The translations under genes and the position numbers were made by a program. From JAHWKS01 sp964458385 (lineage in GTDB: Bacteria; Planctomycetota; Planctomycetia; Pirellulales; Pirellulaceae): a DNA stretch of 17,356 nucleotides. The notes under the pieces were generated by a model. It was not told where the DNA came from, made no database searches, and saw only the letters and a list, made by a program, of their open reading frames with translations. The DNA lies in the NCBI GenBank assembly GCA_964458385.1, contig CAYWIS010000134.1, forward strand, positions 1 through 17,356, in the 5' to 3' direction. Positions 1-7,917 of the stretch are shown piece by piece (positions within the stretch are counted from its first letter, which is position 1; every line of letters begins with the position of its first letter).

Positions 1-483
1 GCGTGGCTCAAAGAAGCGGATGGGGATCCACTTGCCGGAGGGCAAAAGCGTGGGCGTTCTATTTAGGAGGGATATTGCCAGGTGGGTCGCTTTCGTCAGA
101 GACGACTGCGGATTGAACGCCGTTAGCTAACAACTATCGTACCCACGATCCGAAAATTAAGAAACCCAACCTATGTGGCGATTTCTCGCCCCATTTGCTG
201 ATTTCAAGAAAAGAAGAACGTGCTGATTCGCACACCTGCGCGCGCCAAGTCCTGAATCGGCAGAGCCGAAAGGCGCTCCTGGGCGGCTGACAAGCAGAAA
301 TCAATCAACGAAGATGGATGAGCCTCGCCCGACAGCGGCAAGGCTTTCGCAAAATTACCCCCCACAGAGACCAAAACATACCAACCAACAAACTGTACAA
401 GTCGCCGCTGCAAGCGGCATACTTCCTACGGCCGATGGCCACTTACGGGTAGTGTCAGATGACGGCGCAAGCCAGTTAGAAGA
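1..483. other. Left-edge region without a supported gene
   Basis: I find no convincing gene here. Frames 1 and 2 are open from the left edge (to a stop at about 64-66 and 128-130), so a C-terminal tail of a gene outside the window is possible but too short to identify. A minus-strand open frame at 204-413 lacks an ATG and a ribosome binding site. A small stem-loop GGCGA-TTTC-TCGCC lies at 177-190, and GGCC-GAT-GGCC lies near 430-440 downstream of the M81 gene. Neither is followed by a T-run, so neither is called as a terminator. Bases 352-381 resemble a stretch at 2161-2207 (see findings). Confidence 0.4.
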
Positions 484-1971
484 CTAATCGTCAAGCGGAA
501 TCTCAAGGGGAAACATGGGGCGCGTGCGTTTGCGATACGGCAGCTTTGCAAAGTCGTGCGTATGGATCGCCTGAGCGTCGACATTCCAGATGGAGCCGGC
601 GATCGGCTCGAAGGATGCTCGAAAGTGCGCCGAGGATTTGACGGCGATGTATTTCATGCGGGCGCAGTCAATCCCCAACGTCCGGGCGAAGGCCGGCCCT
701 AGGGGCTGTTCACGAGCGGTAACGACCACCACCGATACGCCCCCTTGCCGCAACCAAGCCGAACGTCCCATATTGCCCGTCAGGCCGGCATACATGGGCC
801 CATCGTACGTAAACGCTCCTTCCGAGACGGCCATGACCTCGACGTCCATCGGAACCGGCGGACCTTGGAGCGGGTGCGATTTGCCGCCAACCTCTAGCGA
901 AAGACGACGCCCCACCCCGGCCTGATGCGCCTGCTCCACTACCGTGGGATCGACGATGTAAAGAATCAAAGCGTCGTCCAGCTCCAATTCCAGGAAGGTG
1001 CGAAGTATCTCGGTCGAGTCGCCTGGCGCGCCGCCACCCGTGTTGTCGGCGTGGTCGGCAAGGATGATCGGATACCGCCCCACTTGTTCTCCTTGCTCCA
1101 ACGCCTGGCGGACCGAAAGCGGAGGTTTATACCACCGGCGGCGGTTCTCCCAGATCCATTCTCCTAGTTCATCAGCTGTCGCTTGCGCAAGCGAGCGATC
1201 GTTGTCGGCCACCGCGAGAACGCTTGGCCCCATGTCGGGAACATCAGCCCACGGAAAGCCAGTCGCGATGGAAACCGACAGCACTCCCGGACGTTCTTCC
1301 AATTGATGCACGCGCCGCAACACCTCGTCCATGGGAGGGTGCGCCGTGACTTGGCAAGCGGTGCTCCAGAAAAGTGGCAGCGGGCGAATCGCCGTGACAG
1401 GACGCACGCGGCCTTGAAGCGTCTGGAACATCAACTCGGCCGCCTCTCGCCCTCGCTCCGCCATATCGATATGCGGATAGCTATCGTAGCCGATAATCGC
1501 GTCGGCTAGCTCCACGCGCCGCGGCGTATGATTGCCATGCAAGTCGGTGGTAACGATGATCGGCCGGTCATCGCCAAGCGTTTTCCGCACGGCGGCCAGA
1601 AAGTCAGCGTCAGCGTCATCCAGCCCTTCGACCACCATTGCGCCGTGCAGGTCCAGTAGCGCCCCATCGACCGGACCGCGAGCTTGTTCGGCGCGCAAGC
1701 GCTCCAAGAACTCTCCTTGGAGCGTTTCGTAGTCCTCTCGCCGAATCAATCCGCCCGGGTAGGCAAAGGTCCATAACAGCGGGATCAACTCAAACCCTCG
1801 CTGCGCGGCGCCGTCGATAAATCCGCCAACGCAGGTATTGGCGCCGCGGAACCGCGCGATCATTTCCGTTCCCCGGAACAGCCCGAATCCCTCCTCAAAG
1901 TCTCGCAGCGTCGTCGGAGTGTTGGCAAAGGTGCTGGTTTCGTGACAAATGCCGCCTGTAACTATTCGCAT
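484..1971 (-). CDS. M81 family metallopeptidase (MlrC/microcystinase C-like)
   Basis: The 495-residue product matches the M81/MlrC family, putative zinc peptidases named after the enzyme that degrades linearised microcystin peptides. Visible family motifs are GGICHETSTF at residues 6-15, LLDLHGAM at 106-112, TTDLHGNHT at 141-149, GYDSYPHIDM at 161-170, the C-terminal signature DHADNTGGGAPGDST at 306-320, and KSSAHFRASFEPIA near 445-458. His and Asp residues in the first four are the likely metal ligands. I chose the ATG at 1971 over a GTG 69 bases upstream because the family fold starts exactly there (MRIVTGGICHE) and a GGAG sits 8 bases before it. There is no signal peptide, so the enzyme is probably cytoplasmic. 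The true substrate is unknown; most planctomycete members cannot be assumed to act on microcystin. It lies downstream of and codirectional with the Tat protein gene, but 348 bases away, so cotranscription is uncertain. Confidence 0.9.
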   Translation of the reverse strand: MRIVTGGICHETSTFANTPTTLRDFEEGFGLFRGTEMIARFRGANTCVGGFIDGAAQRGFELIPLLWTFAYPGGLIRREDYETLQGEFLERLRAEQARGPVDGALLDLHGAMVVEGLDDADADFLAAVRKTLGDDRPIIVTTDLHGNHTPRRVELADAIIGYDSYPHIDMAERGREAAELMFQTLQGRVRPVTAIRPLPLFWSTACQVTAHPPMDEVLRRVHQLEERPGVLSVSIATGFPWADVPDMGPSVLAVADNDRSLAQATADELGEWIWENRRRWYKPPLSVRQALEQGEQVGRYPIILADHADNTGGGAPGDSTEILRTFLELELDDALILYIVDPTVVEQAHQAGVGRRLSLEVGGKSHPLQGPPVPMDVEVMAVSEGAFTYDGPMYAGLTGNMGRSAWLRQGGVSVVVVTAREQPLGPAFARTLGIDCARMKYIAVKSSAHFRASFEPIAGSIWNVDAQAIHTHDFAKLPYRKRTRPMFPLEIPLDD

Positions 1972-2319
1972 GTAACGGGCTCCGGGCAGAAAACAAGGAC
2001 TCCTACCAACCAACGGTTCGCGTAAGTAGCGGACTTCCACTACTAGGAAGCGTGGATGCTCAATCCCTTCATGCGACCTCTTTCCAACGTGATCTTGGCG
2101 GCCGAGTGTGACGTCGTCCCCAATGACGACAAGTCTTCGCAGATTAGCACGCGTTGACCGAAATTACCGCACACAGAGCGCCTAACCATCCTCGGACCAA
2201 CAGGCGGTCCGCGCGATGATCGTGCGACTCATTGTGTCTGGCGCCACGTGCGGGAATGGGGGCTTCGTAGTCCCCCAACGCCTCGCAGCGCAGCGTGTCC
2301 GTCAGCATCGCTCCCCGTG
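1972..2319. other. 348-bp intergenic region with one hairpin
   Basis: This gap lies between two minus-strand genes. It contains a stem-loop TGGGGG-N9-CCCCCA at 2257-2277, which is downstream of the Tat protein gene on its coding strand. It has no T-run, so it is at best a weak terminator or pause site. I see no clear -35/-10 pair and no -24/-12 element for the M81 gene. Bases 2161-2207 resemble 352-381 on the other side of the M81 gene. Confidence 0.4.
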
Positions 2320-3840
2320 TCAGACGCTACGAATCGCATCCACCGCCCGTTCCATAAGAGGCGAATCGGGCAGCGTGGCCCCGCGAAGATGATAGACCGC
2401 GGTGGCCAACATGTGCGGTTTCCATGCCGGACTGACCAGGTCGACATCTTCAAAAATCGCTGCGGCGTACTTGTAGTCGTGAGCGTCTGTCCCTTTGCGA
2501 AAGATCAAGCGATACGCGGCTTGTACGAACTGCGCGACATCGGCAGGCCGCTCGGCCAGCGCCATCGCCTGAGCTGCAGCCTTTGGCGAATCGGTCCCCA
2601 CGAAATTGAGCACTTCGGCAGGCTGTGCCGGAGCAGTGGCCGGCGCCAGTTCGTCGATACGAACCTCTTTCAACCCACCGTTTCTACCCGCCATAAACTG
2701 CTGGAACTGCCCCATCCAACCGACGCCTTGAAGCAGGAGCAACAGACGTGTTTCGGGGTCAGCCGCCATCTCGTAAGCGTAGCGCAACCCGTTTACCGAA
2801 GTGACGGTGTGAATGCCGTAGATGCCAGGCTGCCGCATCATCAACTCGCCGGCCAGCAGGTGTACGGCATCCCAGACGGCCTGCGCCGTTGTGCGACCAT
2901 CTTCAAGGTTGCGGACCGCTTCGGCGCAGCTCTCCGCCACGCTGGCCGTGCGGAAAACCTCCAGCAGTCGGCGTGTTGCAACCGGATTTTCGACTGGCGC
3001 CGACCAGTCGCCAGGAAGCCGTTCGCTAGTTTTTCGAGCTAGCTCTTGGTTGAGTAAATACGACTGGTCTTTGTACGCATAATCGTTCACGCGCTCCTGA
3101 GGCCCGAAGTCCAGCAACCCCAGCACCAACGACCGCAGCGCCGGCTCAGCGTGACGCCACCCGATCGTTTGCAGCGTGCGCCAGGTGTTGGCCACAAAAA
3201 TCGCTTTGTGACCGATGTTGCGGTAGTCGCGCGCTCCATATCGCCAGAGTTCCTCAATAACCTGATGCGCGCCGCAACTGCGAACCATCGCTACGATTGC
3301 GCGGTCGGCGCGCTCCTCGTCCCAGGCCTCCATAGCCGCCTGAAACTCGCGGCGGGCGGTTTCGGGTGTAGGAAGTTTGCCGCGCACCGGGCCGAGCTGA
3401 AAATCCCCCTGTTGAACATCTTGCTCTTGAGACTGTTTGAAGTTGTCTAGCGCCCACAAGAGCGGCAGCAGGCGTTCATCGGCCGGCGCGTCGAGGCTTA
3501 ACTGATGGGCGGCATGAATCACAAAGACGCAATGAAACTTGAACCCCGGTGGCTGCGGATTCACATTACGGACCCCAGCCAAGTACAACGCCGCCAGAAA
3601 CTGCCGATAGGGCGTTCCCCGGCGAAACTGCTCCGCCGCCATCTCAAAGCATTTGTCGCGAGGCGTCGTTTCGATCAAGCGCACTAGCGGTTCGATGCCC
3701 GCGTCCAGCCGGACCATCTCGGAAGTGACTACAGCGTCGTCCGCCACCGCGGCGCTCAAGGCGCCAAGAGGCCCGCGATGGCCAAGGTAACCGACCAGGC
3801 CAGCGCCGGCCAGCATCTTGAGTGCGTCGCGTCGTTGCAT
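2320..3840 (-). CDS. Tat-exported protein of unknown function
   Basis: The 506-residue product starts with a twin-arginine type signal: RRDALKML at residues 3-10, then an Ala/Gly/Leu-rich hydrophobic stretch to about residue 32. It is therefore probably exported folded to the periplasm, which often means a bound cofactor or metal. A GAGG sits 6 bases before the ATG. The rest is mostly helical with several His-containing clusters, for example FHCVFVIHAAHQ near residue 105, SCGAHQ, GHKAIFVANTWRTLQTIGWRHAEP near 220-245 and GIYGIHTVTSVNG near 345. I do not recognise a family with confidence. The repeated 'helix with His' pattern loosely recalls questin oxidase-like (Baeyer-Villiger type) proteins, but this is a guess from texture and not a motif match. 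It precedes the M81 peptidase on the same strand. Confidence 0.8.
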   Translation of the reverse strand: MQRRDALKMLAGAGLVGYLGHRGPLGALSAAVADDAVVTSEMVRLDAGIEPLVRLIETTPRDKCFEMAAEQFRRGTPYRQFLAALYLAGVRNVNPQPPGFKFHCVFVIHAAHQLSLDAPADERLLPLLWALDNFKQSQEQDVQQGDFQLGPVRGKLPTPETARREFQAAMEAWDEERADRAIVAMVRSCGAHQVIEELWRYGARDYRNIGHKAIFVANTWRTLQTIGWRHAEPALRSLVLGLLDFGPQERVNDYAYKDQSYLLNQELARKTSERLPGDWSAPVENPVATRRLLEVFRTASVAESCAEAVRNLEDGRTTAQAVWDAVHLLAGELMMRQPGIYGIHTVTSVNGLRYAYEMAADPETRLLLLLQGVGWMGQFQQFMAGRNGGLKEVRIDELAPATAPAQPAEVLNFVGTDSPKAAAQAMALAERPADVAQFVQAAYRLIFRKGTDAHDYKYAAAIFEDVDLVSPAWKPHMLATAVYHLRGATLPDSPLMERAVDAIRSV

Positions 3841-4046
3841 GTTGGTCCTCGGGAAAGGAGCTAGAGTTGGGCGTGGGCGGCGCTTCCCAAGGGTCGAACA
3901 GACGATGCTCCATCGAGCGAAGCAGTAGAAGCGTCCGCCAGCACGCTTGTCCTGTGTCGCCTTGGTGTTCTACTCGCGCCGGCGCTGCCTGTCTACCCGC
4001 GAGATCAGCTTTAACGTGCTTTCTCCCTTCCCTTCAAGCCGCCGCG

Positions 4047-4343
4047 TCACGCCAAGCCGAAGCCATCGAAGATCCATCCGACAATTTGCAGCACCAATGC
4101 AATTCCAGCGATTAGAGCAAAGATCAGCAGTGGCCCAGCCACGAGGCTAACAATCATTGCGATGACCGTAACGATCAGGCTGAACACGCAGTAGATCAAG
4201 TAACAAAGTGTCAGAAAGATCCCCTGAAGGATGCGGATCGGCCCGATGACGGAGCGCGATCGCTGAAACTCGGCTTGCTCCACGGGACGGTCTCGCGCTG
4301 GGGAATGCCGCCAAGTGGACGAGCACGTGGTTTCACTGTACAT
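4047..4343 (-). CDS. Small membrane protein of unknown function
   Basis: The 98-residue protein has a polar N-terminus (residues 1-33, with two Cys/Ser/Arg-rich patches) and a hydrophobic C-terminal part. That part spans roughly 38-66 and 68-91 and reads as two membrane helices (LTLCYLIYCVFSLIVTVIAM, then GPLLIFALIAGIALVLQIVG). I chose the ATG at 4343 over a TTG at 4361 because a GGGAG lies 7 bases before it. No family is recognised; it is too short and too generic for an assignment. Its regulatory region holds a candidate sigma-54 promoter and two copies of the repeat also found before the ferritin-like, hsp20 and phosphoesterase genes, so it may be an envelope component of the same stress response. 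Confidence 0.75.
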   Translation of the reverse strand: MYSETTCSSTWRHSPARDRPVEQAEFQRSRSVIGPIRILQGIFLTLCYLIYCVFSLIVTVIAMIVSLVAGPLLIFALIAGIALVLQIVGWIFDGFGLA

Positions 4344-4416
4344 AAACTTGCTCCCTATCAATGCAAGGATGCGGTGCGAAAAGAGGCGTCACCATCCTGC
4401 CGGCCATCTTTCAATT

Positions 4417-4432
4417 CGCAACGTCCATGCCG
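4417..4432 (-). promoter_or_regulatory. Candidate sigma-54 promoter for the small membrane protein
   Basis: On the minus strand this reads CGGCATGGACGTTGCG. It has GG and GC separated by exactly 10 bases, GGCA in the -24 element and a complete TTGC in the -12 element. It matches 9 of 12 informative positions of TGGCACG-N4-TTGCW. The predicted start near 4406 gives a leader of about 63 bases to the ATG at 4343. The match alone is moderate; the repeats at 4476-4511, at the same distance as in other promoters of the window, raise my confidence. Confidence 0.5.
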
Positions 4433-4475
4433 CACCACGGTGGGACCACCACGGGCCTTTGCTGAGAGCAATTGG

Positions 4476-4490
4476 GTGTCAGATTGTCCC
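4476..4490. promoter_or_regulatory. Candidate activator-binding repeat, proximal copy
   Basis: GTGTCAGATTGTCCC is a degenerate copy of the window's GNCAANTTGNC inverted repeat. Its centre (4483) is 52 bp upstream of the -24 GG (4431) and exactly 21 bp from the centre of the stronger copy at 4497-4511. The same 52/73 pair of distances is seen between the ferritin-like and hsp20 genes. Confidence 0.4.
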
Positions 4491-4496
4491 CGATTG

Positions 4497-4511
4497 ACGC
4501 CAATTTGACGT
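4497..4511. promoter_or_regulatory. Candidate activator-binding repeat, distal copy
   Basis: ACGCCAATTTGACGT is an imperfect palindrome with six of seven pairs complementary around T4504. Its centre is 73 bp upstream of the -24 GG of the candidate promoter at 4417-4432. Eleven bases (GCCAATTTGAC) are identical to the copy in the kinase/regulator intergenic region at 7760-7770. This is the expected layout of an upstream activator site. Confidence 0.5.
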
Positions 4512-4634
4512 GACAAGATCGCGATAATTGATCCAGCAGCGGCCTTTCTCTGTGAAAAGCGAGACAGGGCACGCAGGAAAAGAGCGCCACGAAGGTCTAG
4601 GGGCGGCCGCAAGTTGCCAGATGCATGGTCATGG

Positions 4635-7613
4635 TCAAGTAGGCTGCTCGAGAAAGGCCTCCACCGCTTGCGAGAATTCCCGCATCAGGACTTCAAGACG
4701 GTCAAGCTTAGCTTCGGCTCCCTCGAATTGCGATTGCTTGCCTTGGATCTCCAAGGCAGCCGCCAATTCGCGAGCTTCGTCATAGTTATAGCTGCCGACC
4801 AGCCCCTTGAGCCGATGCGCGGCGATCTCCAACTGGCGGCCATCGTTGTTGTGAACCGCTTCACGCATATTCAGCACCAATTGCGGTGCGTCGTTAAGCA
4901 TATAGTTCATGTGCTCTCGCAGTAGGTCCATCTCACCGTCCATGCGATCCAGCGCAGCCGAGAAATCAAAGCCGCTTGGCGGTGTCGCGGGAGTGGCTGA
5001 GGGCTCCTCGATCGGCGCCTCGCCGTCGGGACTGACGTGCGTCATACGCTCGACCAGCGCCACGAGTTCGCGAGCATGGATCGGTTTGGCCAAGTACGCA
5101 TCCATCCCGGCGGCCAAGCACTTTTCGCGATCGCCTCGCAGCGCATGGGCAGTCAGCGCGACAATCGGTACATGCGAGCCGGTTCGTTGTTCTCGCTCAC
5201 GGATAGCGCGCGTCGCCGTGAAGCCGTCGCACCCGGGCATCTGCACATCCATCAGGACGATGTCGAACGTTTCGCGTGCACATGCGTCGATCGCTTCGCT
5301 GCCATCGGCGGCGGGCGTACAACGATGGCCGCGGCGCTCCAAGATCTTCATGGCCAACGACCGGTTGGGCTCGTGATCGTCAGCCACAAGAATCCGCAAG
5401 GAACGTTTGGGCTGCGCCGCGAGCGACGCCGGTTCGTCTTTCTGGGGAGAATCACTGTTGTTTTCCTCCCAAGCGTTTTGCGGCGGTTGTTGTTCTCCAA
5501 GCGCGGTCAGGACCGCTTCCAAGAGCGCCCCTGCCGACACCGGTTTGACCAGAAATGTCGTGATGCCGATACGCCGGAACTCTTCGGCTGAATGAGGCCG
5601 GTCGACCGACGAGAGCATCATCACTTTGCCGCAATGGAAATCGGCGCGCTGCCGAATTAACTCCGCCAATTGGAACCCGTCGATGACCGGCATCATCGCA
5701 TCCAGGAGCACCAGGTCGAAGGGGCGCCCCTCGCGCGCCGCGCGCTCGAGTTCTTTCATCGCTGCGGCCGCGCCGTCGCTCAAGGTCGTTTGCACGCCCC
5801 AATGCGAAAGAATCTCGTTCAGAATGCGGCGGTTAGCGGCGTTATCATCGACCACTAAAGCGCGTTTGTCCTTCAACTGCGCGGCGCTCGCCGGCGTTAC
5901 AGGGGCAGCCGGTTGCTGCCCGAGCTTCAGCCGCAACGTGAAGTGGAAGTTGCTCCCTTTGTTCGGCTGGCTTTGCACCCAGATCCTACCGCCCATCAGC
6001 CGTAGAAGTTGGGCCGTAATCGTCAGGCCCAGGCCCGTGCCGCCAAAGCGGCGGGCGATAGAGGAGTCCGCCTGATGGAAGGCCTCAAAAATCTGCTCCA
6101 GCTTCTCTTTGGGAATGCCGATGCCGGTATCGCGCACCGAGAAGTGTAAGCAGACCTCGTCCGCGTCTTGCCATTGTCGCTCCACTTCGACAATCACTTC
6201 GCCGCGCTCGGTGAACTTGATGGCGTTGCCTACCAGGTTGAATAGCACCTGCCGGATGCGAACCGGATCTCCCCGGAAATTCTGAGGGATGTCCATCGGC
6301 ATGTGGACCGCCAGTTCAAGATCCTTTTCGTGCGCCTTGACCGCCAGTGTTTGCAGAGTGTCGCGCACAATGTCGGCCAGATTGAAGTCGGTTTCCTCGA
6401 TTTCCATCTTGCCGGCTTCAATCTTGGAAACGTCCAGCACATCGTTCAGCAGTTGCAACAAGGTTTCCGCCGATGTTTGCACGGTGCGCAGGTACTCGCG
6501 CTGTTCTCGTGTCAGGTCGGTAGTCAGCGCCAGTTCGGTCATGCCCAGGATGGCGTTGAGCGGCGTGCGAATTTCGTGGCTCATGTTAGCCAGAAACTCG
6601 CTTTTGGCGCGGCTACTCGACTCGGCGGCCTGCTTGGCGGCCCGCAACGCCTCTTCCGTCTGCCGGCGGCGCGTAATATCGCTTTCGATAACGACCCAGC
6701 GCGTCAATCGGCCCTCGTCCTGAACGGGCATCAACTTGCACTCGACCCAGACCGTTCGGCCGTCGCGATGGTATTGCAGCAGATCTTGAGTCAACGGATG
6801 TCCGTTCCTCAGCGCCTGGTCGAATTCCCGAATTGCCTCGCGAGGCGTACTGGGCCCAAAGAGCACCTCATCGAAACGCCGTCCCTTTACCTCCGAGAGC
6901 GAGTAGCCCGTGAGTGAGCGGAACGCATTATTCGTCCACTGGACGCAGCCTTCGCTGTCCAGAACGATAATGGCGTTGGAAGTGTGAGCAACCACCAGCG
7001 AGAGCGTCTCCCAGTGGTCGCGGTCCCCAACACCAAGCTCCTCGCCGGGAAAGCGCTCTAGCGCAAACGGACGCCGCACAGGCTGCCCACGGCGGTGTGC
7101 GATGGCGACGGCGTCTTCGGACGTCTCGGCCGACAACAACTCAGCCCAGTAGTCGCGCTCGCGGTCACCGGGCAGGCGGGCCGTGGAAGCGATGGGGCGC
7201 CCAATCGTGATCGACGCCGCCGGACCGGGAAACTCGGTCATCTCCAGCCGCCCCGCCGCGCCGGCAAGTTCGCGGAACCTATCGAGCATTTCGGGCGTAA
7301 CGGTCGAGGTCCCACCTTCCGGCGCTAGACCTTGCGCCGTCACGACAATCTCGATCTCGGGCGGGCTATGATCCTCAACCAGGACGAATTGCACGCGGGC
7401 AGGAAGTTTGGCGCGGGCGAACAATCGGCAAGCCTCGGTCACCGCGTCGGCCAACGCCTCACGTTGCCGGCGCGGCAGTTCGACCAGCGCCCCCAACAGC
7501 GCCGCACGACGCCCCATGCTCTTGGCTTGCCGGACATTCTGAAGCGGAAACTCGGCCACCGGGCTCCGCTCCATATCTTGGGGAGCTCGGTCATAAAGCG
7601 AGGACATCGCCAT
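4635..7613 (-). CDS. Soluble hybrid histidine kinase (PAS-HisKA-HATPase-REC-REC-HPt)
   Basis: This 992-residue protein is a complete phosphorelay in one chain. Residues 25-140 resemble a degenerate anti-sigma-type GHKL ATPase fold. A PAS domain covers 205-315 (IIVLDSEGCVQWTNNAFRSL). HisKA has NMSHEIRTPLNAILG with phospho-acceptor His346. HATPase_c shows the N box (NLVGNAIKF, Asn459/Asn463), DTGIGIP at 495-501, FEAFHQ and GGTGLGL at 524-530. Receiver 1 has Asp589/590, Asp638 and Lys690; receiver 2 has Asp745/746, Asp789 and Lys843. The HPt domain has AAHRLKGLVGS with His933. No membrane segment or signal peptide is seen, so the sensor is probably cytoplasmic. It is divergent from the NtrC-type regulator, its likely final phosphate acceptor. 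The ATG at 7613 is used; an in-frame ATG two codons later is also possible. Confidence 0.95.
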   Translation of the reverse strand: MAMSSLYDRAPQDMERSPVAEFPLQNVRQAKSMGRRAALLGALVELPRRQREALADAVTEACRLFARAKLPARVQFVLVEDHSPPEIEIVVTAQGLAPEGGTSTVTPEMLDRFRELAGAAGRLEMTEFPGPAASITIGRPIASTARLPGDRERDYWAELLSAETSEDAVAIAHRRGQPVRRPFALERFPGEELGVGDRDHWETLSLVVAHTSNAIIVLDSEGCVQWTNNAFRSLTGYSLSEVKGRRFDEVLFGPSTPREAIREFDQALRNGHPLTQDLLQYHRDGRTVWVECKLMPVQDEGRLTRWVVIESDITRRRQTEEALRAAKQAAESSSRAKSEFLANMSHEIRTPLNAILGMTELALTTDLTREQREYLRTVQTSAETLLQLLNDVLDVSKIEAGKMEIEETDFNLADIVRDTLQTLAVKAHEKDLELAVHMPMDIPQNFRGDPVRIRQVLFNLVGNAIKFTERGEVIVEVERQWQDADEVCLHFSVRDTGIGIPKEKLEQIFEAFHQADSSIARRFGGTGLGLTITAQLLRLMGGRIWVQSQPNKGSNFHFTLRLKLGQQPAAPVTPASAAQLKDKRALVVDDNAANRRILNEILSHWGVQTTLSDGAAAAMKELERAAREGRPFDLVLLDAMMPVIDGFQLAELIRQRADFHCGKVMMLSSVDRPHSAEEFRRIGITTFLVKPVSAGALLEAVLTALGEQQPPQNAWEENNSDSPQKDEPASLAAQPKRSLRILVADDHEPNRSLAMKILERRGHRCTPAADGSEAIDACARETFDIVLMDVQMPGCDGFTATRAIREREQRTGSHVPIVALTAHALRGDREKCLAAGMDAYLAKPIHARELVALVERMTHVSPDGEAPIEEPSATPATPPSGFDFSAALDRMDGEMDLLREHMNYMLNDAPQLVLNMREAVHNNDGRQLEIAAHRLKGLVGSYNYDEARELAAALEIQGKQSQFEGAEAKLDRLEVLMREFSQAVEAFLEQPT

Positions 7614-7706
7614 TTCAGTTGTACGTCTCTTCCATGATCCAAGCGAGCATTACGACTCCACCGTTAAGCCGCTCACTCAGATCAAAATCATGACTATTTC
7701 GTAATA

Positions 7707-7731
7707 CATAAACATTCCTTAAAAGTTTATG
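7707..7731. repeat. Inverted repeat at the predicted kinase transcription start
   Basis: CATAAAC at 7707-7713 and GTTTATG at 7725-7731 form a perfect 7-bp inverted repeat around an AT-rich 11-base spacer. It straddles the start site predicted from the kinase sigma-54 promoter (about 7720). It could aid strand opening or be an operator; function is unknown. Confidence 0.3.
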
Positions 7732-7747
7732 GCAATGAGTGTGCCAA
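7731..7747 (-). promoter_or_regulatory. Candidate sigma-54 promoter for the hybrid kinase
   Basis: On the minus strand this reads TTGGCACACTCATTGCC: TGGCAC, five bases, TTGC, with GG-N10-GC spacing intact. It matches 10 of 12 positions of TGGCACG-N4-TTGCW. The predicted start near 7720 gives a leader of about 107 bases to the ATG at 7613. Copies of the GNCAANTTGNC repeat lie upstream, centred 59 and 85 bp from the -24 GG. Confidence 0.65.
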
Positions 7748-7757
7748 AGCTGCAATA

Positions 7758-7772
7758 TTGCCAATTTGACTC
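7758..7772. promoter_or_regulatory. Candidate activator-binding repeat between the divergent promoters
   Basis: TTGCCAATTTGACTC carries the GNCAANTTGNC core. It sits between the kinase and regulator -24 elements, 20 bp from one and 18 bp from the other. This is closer than usual for an enhancer, so it might repress or autoregulate rather than activate. Confidence 0.4.
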
Positions 7773-7781
7773 ATGACAGCT

Positions 7782-7798
7782 AGGCACGGAATTTGCGT
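7782..7798 (+). promoter_or_regulatory. Candidate sigma-54 promoter for the response regulator
   Basis: AGGCACGGAATTTGCGT has GGCACG, four bases and TTGC, with GG (7783-7784) and GC (7795-7796) 10 bases apart. It matches 10 of 12 consensus positions. The predicted start near 7808 gives a leader of about 110 bases to the ATG at 7918. GGCACG and the following CGTGCC (7796-7801) are inverted, so the minus strand also carries a near-match with TTCC in place of TTGC. Confidence 0.55.
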
Positions 7799-7811
7799 GC
7801 CAATCTGTCGC
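7797..7811. promoter_or_regulatory. Candidate activator-binding repeat overlapping the regulator start site
   Basis: GTGCCAATCTGTCGC matches the G, CAA, TG and C core positions of the window-wide repeat. Its centre (7804) lies at the predicted start of the regulator transcript and 59 bp upstream of the kinase -24 GG. Occupancy here could block the regulator gene while activating the kinase gene. Confidence 0.35.
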
Positions 7812-7817
7812 CCATAG

Positions 7818-7842
7818 CGAGTGTGCCAATTTGGCACGCTCG
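7818..7842. promoter_or_regulatory. 25-bp palindromic operator in the kinase/regulator intergenic region
   Basis: The central 15 bases, GTGCCAATTTGGCAC (7823-7837), are a perfect palindrome around T7830. The symmetry extends to 12-base arms with one T/G mismatch. It is the most symmetric copy of the GNCAANTTGNC repeat. Its centre is 85 bp upstream of the kinase -24 GG and falls within the predicted leader of the regulator mRNA. Confidence 0.6.
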
Positions 7843-7917
7843 CCGATTGTTGCGCTGAAGGGTGCGGAGCGCCCCCCAAGCGTTACACGAATCACCTTCT
7901 TCCTTCTTTGAATCGCC

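Noticed and set aside
204..413. 69-codon minus-strand open frame with a signal-like N-terminus
   Set aside because: It starts with TTG, has no ribosome binding site and no recognisable motif; part of it lies in the degenerate repeat also seen near 2161-2207.
4358..4612. 84-codon minus-strand frame between the kinase and the small membrane gene
   Set aside because: It covers the candidate promoter and repeats, has no motif and no ribosome binding site.
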